Assembly: GCA_934670175.1 (NCBI GenBank)
Contig: CAKUOX010000067.1
Span: 1-12,341, forward strand
Direction: 5' to 3'
DNA: 12,341 nucleotides
Source of the DNA: an uncultured Clostridia bacterium
GTDB taxonomy: Bacteria > Bacillota > Clostridia > Christensenellales > Aristaeellaceae
The notes under the pieces were generated by a model that was given only the letters and a program-made list of their open reading frames with translations, was not told the DNA's origin and did no database searches. Shown here one piece after another: positions 6,854-12,341 of the stretch. The position numbers were made by a program, and so were the translations under genes. How positions within the stretch are numbered: position 1 is the first letter of the stretch; the number at the start of each line of letters is the position of its first letter.

Positions 6854-8371
6854 ATGAAAAAAGCAATTTGCCTGATGCTCGCGCTGCTCACGTTCTGCAC
6901 TTTAGGTACGGCCTTCGCCGAAACCGGAGCTTCATTTGTGGGCGCGCTTTCGGAAACCTGCTATGTGCAGGAGGGTCACCTTGAATACATGGACACCATC
7001 GCGCTGGCCAACCAGGGCAAGCTGATTTCCTGCTTTGGCAATAACGCGGGCTCGGGCTATCTCGTGCCCATGATTCCGCCGTCGCCGAATCAGGATTCCG
7101 CACCTGCCACCGAGATGGGCAATTTCAGCTGGCCCGCCGAGGCGCCGTCCGCGCTGTACGACGCTTCTGCGGAGAACGCGCCCGCCAATCCGTATTTCAG
7201 CCCCGTCGGCTGGACGTACAAGCTGCGCCAGGACGAAGCGGTGGTGCTCATCGGCACGCTGCCGCCCGAGTGCAAATACTTTTCGCTGATCAATTATGTG
7301 TTCTCCTCCGCCGTCAAGCCCGGGAAGACCTACGGCGAGCGCAGCTTTTTCCAGTACGGCAGTGCCGAGGCGGGCGCGTACCATCCGGTGTTCGCCAGTC
7401 TGGGCGAGCCGGTGAACATGAACAACATCCGCTATGCGGGCGGAGAAACCTGCTTTGGCAGTGAGTTTGCCTACATCGCCTCGGGCAATCAGGACACGGC
7501 GGAAGCGATCCGCGCCGCGCTGATTGAGGCAGGCTATGACGAAAACATGATTAACATCGCGCCGTTCTATGCCGATACGCTGCGCATGGGCCTTGAAAAG
7601 GGCGCGGACGTATTCAGCATTCTGATGCGCACCTCCCAGCCCGCGGACGAAACGGCGTTCGACCAGTGGCTCGCGTCGCTTTCCGAAACGATGCGCGTCT
7701 ACCGCGTCACCCCCAAGGCGGAAACGCCCGAAAACGCCTACGCCTATCCGGTGCTCACGCCGCGCGGCACCGGCGTTCACGAGGTGCAGACGCTGCCCGA
7801 GGCCGACAAGGCGCTGGATACCATCCGCCAGAAACTGATTGCGCAGTACGCCGAGGAATACGACTACGAGGAGCTGACCGCGCGCATTGCCGTTCCCGAG
7901 GGCATGACGGGCTACCTGAACGACGAAAACGCGCAGGGCGACAACCGCGATACCAGCTATCTGATGACCGATGATTTCACGCTGAATTCCGACGAGGATT
8001 TCGTGGTGGTCTACGGCGTGAATCACGTCGCCGCCGGCAAGGCGACCTACGCCAACACCGTGCTCTACGCGCGCCCGATGCTAAACGGCATCGTCAGCCT
8101 GTACGATTCCATGTACGCGGATTCCGCCAGCGCGTATCTTGACAGCGACAGCGGCAGTTATTATGTGATGAAGCTGGCACGCGCCGCCGAGGATGAATTT
8201 ACCGCGGCCATCCCATACAGCACGGATAATCCGAACGGCCGTTTCTACGGCGCGGACAACGAAACGCAGCTGTTCCTTGCGTATCGCGCCTATGTGGAGC
8301 CGGAAACGGGCGTGGGCCCCTCGTATTACGAGATCGTTTACGACCGGGCCATCGTGTTCCATAAAAAGTAA
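6854..8371 (+). CDS. Exported protein of unrecognised family, last gene of the sulfatase operon
   Basis: A 505-residue protein with a clear signal peptide (MKKAIC, hydrophobic 5-18, AFA-E cleavage after residue 22) and no other membrane span. I cannot assign it to a named family. Visible segments that look structurally important are NPYFSPVGWTYKL (111-123), a strand-rich LIGTLPPECKYFSLINYVF stretch (132-150), a VFASLGEPVNMNNI segment, PFYADTLRMG, and a C-terminal beta-rich region with YYEIVYDRAIVF near the end. An AAGGAG site (6841-6846) sits 8 nt before the ATG, and only 15 nt separate it from the sulfatase stop, so it is co-transcribed and probably co-functional. It could be a substrate-binding protein or a second hydrolase. 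No catalytic motif stands out. Confidence 0.72.
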   Translation: MKKAICLMLALLTFCTLGTAFAETGASFVGALSETCYVQEGHLEYMDTIALANQGKLISCFGNNAGSGYLVPMIPPSPNQDSAPATEMGNFSWPAEAPSALYDASAENAPANPYFSPVGWTYKLRQDEAVVLIGTLPPECKYFSLINYVFSSAVKPGKTYGERSFFQYGSAEAGAYHPVFASLGEPVNMNNIRYAGGETCFGSEFAYIASGNQDTAEAIRAALIEAGYDENMINIAPFYADTLRMGLEKGADVFSILMRTSQPADETAFDQWLASLSETMRVYRVTPKAETPENAYAYPVLTPRGTGVHEVQTLPEADKALDTIRQKLIAQYAEEYDYEELTARIAVPEGMTGYLNDENAQGDNRDTSYLMTDDFTLNSDEDFVVVYGVNHVAAGKATYANTVLYARPMLNGIVSLYDSMYADSASAYLDSDSGSYYVMKLARAAEDEFTAAIPYSTDNPNGRFYGADNETQLFLAYRAYVEPETGVGPSYYEIVYDRAIVFHKK

Positions 8372-8408
8372 TTTATAAATTCAAAACTGCTGCGGATGCG
8401 CGGCATAA

Positions 8409-8454
8409 AAAGCCCCCGCCTTTCCTTCAGCTCAGGAGGAAGGGCGGGGGCTTT
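8409..8454. terminator. Bidirectional terminator between the sulfatase operon and the DUF1003 gene
   Basis: A long hairpin pairs GCCCCCGCC (8412-8420) with GGGCGGGGGC (8442-8451), then continues through a mostly paired upper stem to a loop at about 8429-8434. It has A residues on the left and TTT on the right. The minus-strand exit has five T residues, so it is strongest for the DUF1003 gene. The convergent position lets it also end the plus-strand operon. Confidence 0.85.
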
Positions 8455-8474
8455 GCGCACATAAAGGATCGGCT

Positions 8475-9008
8475 CTATTTCGGCTTCTTTGCCGGCTTGG
8501 CCGCGGCGGTCTTCAGAGCGTCCTGCGCGTTCAGACGCTTTTCCAGCGCCGACTGTTTGGCCAGAATGGCGTTGACCTTGTCGTAGAGATCCTCGATCAT
8601 GATTTCGGTTTTCAGGTTGACCTTGTAGTCGTTTTCGGCGCGGCGGCGATCCTTTTCCTCCTGCCGGTTCTGGCTCATCATGATCAGCGGCGCCTGAATG
8701 GCCGCGATACAGGAGAGCACCAGATTCAGCAGAATGAATGGATACGGGTCGAATGCTCGGGCGGCCAGCGCGGCGTTGATGACCATCCACAGCACCAATC
8801 CGCCGGTAAACGAAAAAATGAACGCCCAGCTGCCGGCGAACCTTGCAATCGCGTCCGCGGCACGCTGGCCGAGCGTATACTTCGCCTTTTCCTCAGCAGG
8901 ATTGACGGACACTCGGCTGTCCGCCAGCAGCGCCAGAACCTCTTCATCCGTCATATCCTTTTGAATATCCCGAAGCACTTCATTGAGCAGCTTTCGATTT
9001 TCCTTCAT
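8475..9008 (-). CDS. DUF1003 family inner-membrane protein
   Basis: A 177-residue protein with two closely spaced transmembrane segments (about 58-82 and 92-112) linked by a short DPYPF-containing loop. A charged stretch follows, including SQNRQEEKDRRRAENDY and NLKTEIMIEDLYDKV. This is the recognisable DUF1003 pattern (FxGSW, N at the end of TM1, Q-x-P-L-I-MMSQNRQ). The N-terminal ~55 residues are acidic and probably cytosolic; the tail ends in a Lys/Ala-rich AAAKPAKKPK. No reaction is established that I can state. The ATG at 9008 is preceded by AAGGAAGG, and the gene is monocistronic with its own promoter and terminator. Confidence 0.88.
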   Translation of the reverse strand: MKENRKLLNEVLRDIQKDMTDEEVLALLADSRVSVNPAEEKAKYTLGQRAADAIARFAGSWAFIFSFTGGLVLWMVINAALAARAFDPYPFILLNLVLSCIAAIQAPLIMMSQNRQEEKDRRRAENDYKVNLKTEIMIEDLYDKVNAILAKQSALEKRLNAQDALKTAAAKPAKKPK

Positions 9009-9040
9009 GGAAAAAACCTTCCTTTGTCTGGACTGAGCTT

Positions 9041-9080
9041 ATTGTAGCAGACAGGTATTATATTTTCAAGCAGACAGATA
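9041..9080 (-). promoter_or_regulatory. DUF1003 gene promoter with paired 12-bp direct repeats
   Basis: On the minus strand TTGAAA (9064-9069), a 17-bp spacer and TACAAT (9041-9046) form a strong promoter. A 12-bp motif occurs twice (plus-strand AGCAGACAGGTA at 9046-9057 and AGCAGACAGATA at 9069-9080, 11 of 12 identical, 23 bp apart). One copy abuts the -10 and the other the -35, so they may be operator half-sites. Confidence 0.7.
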
Positions 9081-9116
9081 AATGGCGGTGCGTTTCCTTG
9101 CAGGGTTTCTCAGCGT

Positions 9117-9174
9117 CCTTCAGTCTGCTGACTTTGTCAACAGACTGAAGGAGCCTGCCGTCAAGGCAGGCTCC
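9117..9174. repeat. Tandem hairpin element downstream of cysK
   Basis: Two adjacent stem-loops fill the gap after cysK. The first is an 11-bp perfect stem (9117-9127 with 9141-9151), extended by TGAC/GTCA around TTT. The second is a perfect 10-bp stem (9150-9159 with 9165-9174, loop GTCAA). Neither has a good T tract, though the second is the first structure reached after the cysK stop and may end or stabilise that transcript. The compact double palindrome resembles dispersed intergenic repeats. Confidence 0.6.
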
Positions 9175-9190
9175 CCCTCAATGCGCCATA

Positions 9191-10123
9191 TCAGTCCGCA
9201 AACAGCGGCGTAGACAGATAGCGGTCTCCCGTGTCCGGCAGTAGCGCGACGATCGTCTTGCCCTCATTTTCCGGCCGCTTTGCCAGCTGGATTGCGGCCC
9301 ACACGGCGGCGCCGGAGGAAATGCCCACCAGCACGCCCTCCTTATGGCCGATCAATCTGCCGGTGGCAAACGCATCCTCGTTTTCTACGGCGATGATTTC
9401 ATCGTAGATCCCGGTGTCCAGTACATCGGGAACAAATCCTGCGCCGATGCCCTGAATCTTGTGACTGCCGGCCACGCCCTTGCTCAGCACGGGGGAGGAT
9501 GCGGGCTCCACGGCCACTACCTTCACATTGGGGTTCTGCGCCTTCAGGTATTCGCCAACGCCGGTGACTGTGCCGCCCGTACCGACGCCTGCCACAAAGA
9601 TGTCCACCCTGCCGTCGGTATCCGCCCAGATTTCGGGGCCAGTGGTCGCCCTGTGAATTGCCGGATTGGCCGGATTCACAAACTGACCGGGAATAAAGCT
9701 GTTCGGAATCTCCTTTGCCAGCTCGTCGGCCCTGGCGATCGCACCCTTCATGCCCTTGGCGCCCTCGGTGAGCACCAGCTCTGCGCCATAGGCCTTCATC
9801 AGCTGACGGCGCTCCACGCTCATGGTTTCAGGCATGACGATAATGATGCGATAGCCGCGAGCGGCGGCCACGGAAGCCAGGCCAATGCCGGTATTTCCGG
9901 AGGTGGGCTCAATGATTACCGAGCCGGGCTTGAGCAGGCCCTTCTGCTCTGCGTCGTCGATCATGGCCTTGGCGATACGATCCTTTACGCTGCCGGCAGG
10001 GTTGAAGTATTCCAGCTTGCCCAGCACCCTGGCTTTAAGCCCCTCGGCACGCTCAATATGGGTCAGCTCCAGCAAAGGGGTTTTGCCGATCAGCTGGTCT
10101 GCGGATGTATAGATATTACTCAT
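9191..10123 (-). CDS. cysK: Cysteine synthase A (O-acetylserine sulfhydrylase)
   Basis: A 310-residue PLP enzyme that makes cysteine from O-acetylserine and sulfide in the cytosol. The PLP lysine is K47 in NPAGSVKDRIA. The substrate loop TSGNTG is at 74-79, the PLP phosphate-binding GTGGT at 181-185, and the GISSGAA segment that contacts the pyridine nitrogen at 267-273. LLPDTGDRYLST (294-305) is typical of the CysK C-terminus. Length matches the CysK family. The ATG at 10123 follows GAGGAGGAA. A consensus promoter lies about 130 bp upstream, giving a leader of roughly 120 nt. The divergent Rrf2 gene is the likely local regulator. Confidence 0.97.
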   Translation of the reverse strand: MSNIYTSADQLIGKTPLLELTHIERAEGLKARVLGKLEYFNPAGSVKDRIAKAMIDDAEQKGLLKPGSVIIEPTSGNTGIGLASVAAARGYRIIIVMPETMSVERRQLMKAYGAELVLTEGAKGMKGAIARADELAKEIPNSFIPGQFVNPANPAIHRATTGPEIWADTDGRVDIFVAGVGTGGTVTGVGEYLKAQNPNVKVVAVEPASSPVLSKGVAGSHKIQGIGAGFVPDVLDTGIYDEIIAVENEDAFATGRLIGHKEGVLVGISSGAAVWAAIQLAKRPENEGKTIVALLPDTGDRYLSTPLFAD

Positions 10124-10250
10124 GATAAATTCCTCCTCGGCGGTTCGCGCTGTTATTGGGTGTTTGGAAAGCTGCTTACTGGCGGCGGCAACATCGAAGG
10201 CTATGATCGCGGTTCATAATATTACCAATCTTTCTTGTGGGTTTATATGG

Positions 10251-10279
10251 ATTATAAGCCCGCTCCGCTTAATTGTCAA
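10251..10279 (-). promoter_or_regulatory. Consensus sigma-A promoter of cysK
   Basis: On the minus strand TTGACA (10274-10279) and TATAAT (10251-10256) are both perfect, with an ideal 17-bp spacer. Such a strong promoter usually needs repression. The -35 ends 20 bp from the -35 of the divergent Rrf2 promoter, so one regulator could act on both. The ~120-nt leader (10124-10245) shows no T-box or other riboswitch that I recognise. Confidence 0.85.
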
Positions 10280-10299
10280 TAGCTGCTGCAAAGTTTTTA

Positions 10300-10328
10300 T
10301 TGATTTACCCATTTTCCTGCTGTATAAT
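10300..10328 (+). promoter_or_regulatory. Sigma-A promoter of the Rrf2 regulator gene
   Basis: TTGATT (10300-10305), a 17-bp spacer and a perfect TATAAT (10323-10328) place the transcript start near 10335. This is about 22 nt before the ATG and just upstream of the AAGGGAGG ribosome site (10341-10348). Confidence 0.8.
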
Positions 10329-10356
10329 AGGATTGTTTTCAAGGGAGGAATGAAAA

Positions 10357-10788
10357 ATGCTGATCTCAACCAAGGGACGCTACGCACTTCGGGTCATGGT
10401 CGATCTGGCCGAGCATCAGGCAGACGGATTTATTCCTCTGAAGGTTATTGCGCAGCGGCAGGGCATCTCCGAAAAATATCTGGAGAACATCATCAAGCTG
10501 CTGGTAAAGGCGCGGCTGCTGACCGGCGTGCGGGGAAAGGGCGGCGGCTATCAGCTGACAAAGGCGCCGGAGCAGTATACCGTGGAAGGTATCCTGCGGA
10601 TAACCGAGGATTCCATGGCGCCCGTCGCCTGCCTTGAACCCGGCGCCGACGCATGCCCCAGAGCGGCGGAATGCCGCACGCTTTCCATGTGGCGGGGGCT
10701 GGATAAGCTCATTACAGAGTACTTTGAAAATATCACGCTGGCAGATCTGATGCACAGCGCCCCGGATGGGGATGATTATGTGATATAA
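10357..10788 (+). CDS. Rrf2-family transcriptional regulator with three conserved-type cysteines
   Basis: A 143-residue winged-helix regulator. The Rrf2 signature is complete: MLISTKGRYALRVMVDLA (1-18), GISEKYLENIIKLL in the recognition region (36-49) and the wing GVRGKGGGYQLTK (57-69). C92, C100 and C106 (Cx7Cx5C) sit where IscR and NsrR carry their Fe-S ligands, whereas the cysteine regulator CymR lacks them. It could therefore sense Fe-S, sulfur or redox/NO status (inference). The start is the ATG at 10357, with AAGGGAGG 8 nt upstream; an ATG at 10350 is in another frame. Divergence from cysK over a shared promoter region supports control of cysteine synthesis and autoregulation. Confidence 0.9.
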   Translation: MLISTKGRYALRVMVDLAEHQADGFIPLKVIAQRQGISEKYLENIIKLLVKARLLTGVRGKGGGYQLTKAPEQYTVEGILRITEDSMAPVACLEPGADACPRAAECRTLSMWRGLDKLITEYFENITLADLMHSAPDGDDYVI

Positions 10789-10830
10789 GTCGTTCTCACA
10801 ATTTTGCTTGTCAAAAAGGATTTTGATAAG

Positions 10831-10883
10831 CTGGGTGGACGGGGAAGCACGCTCCCCCGCCACTGCCACCCTCACCAGTTTTT
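10831..10883 (+). terminator. Imperfect hairpin with T5 after the Rrf2 gene
   Basis: A GC-rich, imperfect stem (outer CTGG/CCAG, inner GGTGG/CCACC and CGGGG/CCCCG) is followed by TTTTT at 10879-10883. It lies about 40 nt past the Rrf2 stop and is a plausible terminator, though bulges make it less certain than the others. Confidence 0.5.
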
Positions 10884-10922
10884 GCTGAAATCCTTCGGAT
10901 TCTCGGGCATAGCCGGATACCC

Positions 10923-11552
10923 TTATTTCAGGGTTTCATTCATGCTGCCGGTACGATAGCCCAGCAGATCCAGCGTGACATAGGTAAATCCGAACGATTG
11001 CAGCTGCGCATAAATGCGCTTCCGAACGTCGTCCGCCAGGATCCTTTCAAATTCCTCCGGCAGGATCTCGATTCGGGCGATCGTATCGTGAATACGGACG
11101 CGAACCTGGTGAAAGCCCAGATCCAACAGCAGTTGCTCCGCGCGATCTACCATCCTCAGCTTTTCTTCACTGATGGTCTCGCCGTAAACGAAGCGCGAGG
11201 ACAGGCAGGCAAAGGATTGCTTATTCCAGGTCGGCAGGCCCAGCTGCCGGGAAAGCGTCCTGATCTCAGCCTTGTTCAATTTTGCCTCACGCAGCGGACT
11301 TTTTACGCCCAGCTCTCGAACGGCAATAAGCCCCGGGCGATAGTCGCCGTTGTCATCTATATTGGAGCCCTCCGCCACGGCGGCAAGGCCGTGCTCCCTT
11401 GCGATTGCCCAGATCTTTTCAAACAGCTCATGCTTGCAGAGATAGCAGCGGTTTTTGGGGTTCTGCCGAAAGCCCTCGATGTCCAGCTCTTCGGACTGGC
11501 AGACGATGTGGCGAATGCCGTTCTGCCTGCAAAAGTCTTCCGCCTCCTTCAT
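10923..11552 (-). pseudogene. larE: N-terminally truncated larE (LarE-type sulfur transferase lacking the PP-loop)
   Basis: LarE is an ATP-dependent PP-loop enzyme that inserts sulfur into the nickel-pincer cofactor of lactate racemase. This frame (209 residues from ATG 11552) contains the middle and C-terminal LarE blocks: NRCYLCKHELF, AEGSNIDDNGDYRPG, GVKSPLREAKLNKAEIR, NKQSFACLSSRFVYG and YVTLDLLGYRTGSMNETL. The cysteines C36, C39 and C116 match the three-cysteine LarE type that can hold a [4Fe-4S] cluster. The N-terminal ~50-60 residues with the SGGxDS ATP-binding loop are absent. Homology begins near RNSDPE, encoded exactly across the DUF2318 stop. A GGAG (11559-11562) 6 nt before ATG 11552 allows coupled translation 13 nt after the DUF2318 gene, so a product may be made, but it should not bind ATP. 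No larA, larB or larC is visible. Confidence 0.7.
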
Positions 11553-11565
11553 AAATAACTCCGGA

Positions 11566-12090
11566 TCAGAATTTCTTCCAGTTGGCAAATCGCGCGGCAT
11601 TCTCTTCCAGGAACGAAAGCGGGATCACCAGAGCTCCATCCTCCTCCCGATAGATCTCCGCCGTGATCGGAACCGGATCGCAGCCGCCGCTCACCATGCC
11701 TATATCCGTGGGGGAAAAGCGGTTATGGCAGTTCTGGCAGACAAAATCGTCTCCGTCCTGTTCGAAATAGGCATAGGGAGAGCCGTTGCACACCTGGCAG
11801 GTATTCAAGGCCAGCCGCACCGTGCCATCAGAAGCCCGCACCGCCAGTACCTGTACCGTGACGCCGTCCACATCGCGGTCAAAATAGCTGGCCTGCGTGC
11901 CGATCTCCTCTGCGCGCATGACCAGATCGCCGCTTGATGCTGCTGAGGCCGCCGCGCCGCCGCTTCCATCCTTTTTGCCGGAGAGCCTCGGAAGTATCGT
12001 AATGATCAGTGCCGCCGTCAATACGATCAGCGCCGCGATTGCCAGCGGATTCACGCTTCGCCCGTTGCTTCCCTTTGCATTTCGCTTCAT
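11566..12090 (-). CDS. Membrane-anchored DUF2318 cysteine-rich protein
   Basis: A 174-residue protein. A basic N-terminus (MKRNAKGSNGR) precedes one hydrophobic anchor (about 15-33). A Gly/Ala/Ser linker leads to an extracytoplasmic domain with TCQVC, FVCQNCHNRF and GGCDPVPI. These Cys motifs are the DUF2318 signature; family members are often linked to FTR1-type iron uptake, which suggests metal or heme binding. CQNCH also fits a c-type heme attachment site (CxxCH). The chosen start is the ATG at 12090, because GAGGTGAT lies just upstream. The GTG at 12099 is part of that ribosome site. The 3' end abuts the truncated larE, suggesting a rearrangement scar. No iron permease gene is present in the window. 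Confidence 0.82.
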   Translation of the reverse strand: MKRNAKGSNGRSVNPLAIAALIVLTAALIITILPRLSGKKDGSGGAAASAASSGDLVMRAEEIGTQASYFDRDVDGVTVQVLAVRASDGTVRLALNTCQVCNGSPYAYFEQDGDDFVCQNCHNRFSPTDIGMVSGGCDPVPITAEIYREEDGALVIPLSFLEENAARFANWKKF

Positions 12091-12186
12091 TTTTATCACC
12101 TCAACGCCGGTTTTTCCTGCGCCTGCCTCAGATGGCGGGCGAGGACTCCATCATCTACAATCTCCATTAACATAGTATAATGATGG

Positions 12187-12223
12187 GTATGTGCATATTA
12201 GCATACGCATCCGACTCTGTCAA
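12187..12223 (-). promoter_or_regulatory. Promoter of the DUF2318-larE unit with a palindrome over the -10
   Basis: On the minus strand a perfect TTGACA (12218-12223) is 17 bp from TAATAT (12195-12200), which carries an extended TGC. An inverted repeat GTATG/CATAC (12187-12191 and 12202-12206) brackets the -10 and is a plausible repressor site. The leader to the ATG at 12090 is about 100 nt. Confidence 0.6.
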
Positions 12224-12341
12224 CCGTTATGCGAATAAGATAAGGTACAATAAGTTGCGCAAATTCCGGAAATGAAGAATTGAAAACCGTCCCCCAAAAA
12301 CAAGGGACAAGGTCAGCGTCATCTGGTAGAATGAAGTTGCG
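12207..12341. other. Right-edge intergenic sequence, no gene seen
   Basis: Beyond the DUF2318 promoter I see no open frame with a ribosome site. The only structure is GTCCC (12289-12293) facing GGGAC (12304-12308) across an A-rich 10-nt spacer, within an AAAACCGTCCCCC context. Similar ends occur near REP-type or IS200-like elements, but the window stops too soon to judge. Confidence 0.3.

Noticed and set aside
6932..8026. A 364-codon minus-strand frame inside the last operon gene
   Set aside because: It has the same antisense codon-bias effect and low-information composition, with no ribosome site.
9344..10219. A 291-codon plus-strand frame opposite cysK
   Set aside because: cysK is unambiguous on the other strand, and the antisense translation shows no family features.
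10124..10245. A possible riboswitch or T-box in the long cysK leader
   Set aside because: I see no T-box sequence, specifier stem or SAM-type core, and no terminator hairpin before the start codon.
10872..10910. A 12-codon minus-strand peptide frame (MPENPKDFSKNW) just after the larE stop
   Set aside because: It is too short to support, has no clear ribosome site, and runs into the candidate terminator of the opposite gene. It could be a remnant of a gene start but cannot be shown.
10998..11558. A plus-strand frame opposite the larE remnant
   Set aside because: The LarE motifs are on the minus strand. The plus-strand frame has no ribosome site or recognisable motif.

Overview
The window looks like chromosome of a GC-rich, low-complexity-free Firmicute of the Clostridia type (inference). 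It has strong Shine-Dalgarno sequences (GGAGG-like) before every gene, textbook sigma-A promoters, an AgrC/AgrA-style two-component pair, an Rrf2 regulator beside cysK, and a larE-type gene. I see no insertion sequence, tRNA, rRNA or CRISPR array.

Left block (about 1-8470). A terminator for an off-window gene is followed by a minus-strand pair: a LytTR response regulator (1469-2185) and an AgrC-like GHKL histidine kinase (147-1472), joined by an ATGA overlap. Divergent from them, four plus-strand genes probably form one operon behind a good sigma-A promoter at 2283-2310. They are a stand-alone degenerate receiver domain lacking every phosphorylation residue (2354-2737), an exported beta-propeller-like protein (2771-4774), an exported SdsA1/BDS1-family alkyl sulfatase with all metal ligands intact (4844-6838), and an exported protein of a family I cannot name (6854-8371). 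Between the two divergent promoters lie three TCGTGC-core direct repeats spaced 21 and 20 bp, two of them sharing a perfect 10-mer. This is the geometry expected of a LytTR operator. The simplest reading is a sensory switch that turns on an exported sulfate-ester-processing set, with a phosphorylation-dead receiver as first product. This is the part of the window most likely to be undescribed.

Middle block (8409-10788). A strong hairpin separates the operon from a minus-strand DUF1003 membrane protein with its own promoter and a repeated 12-bp motif. Then comes a tandem hairpin element, cysK (minus) with a fully consensus promoter, and a divergent Rrf2 regulator carrying three IscR/NsrR-like cysteines. 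The last two share a short intergenic region and are probably linked in regulation through sulfur or Fe-S status.

Right block (10789-12341). A minus-strand unit encodes a membrane-anchored DUF2318 protein (CxxC and CxxCH motifs), followed 13 nt later by a larE gene that has lost its N-terminal PP-loop region. LarE homology starts right at the DUF2318 stop codon, so this looks like a deletion or rearrangement scar. A promoter with a palindrome over its -10 drives this unit.
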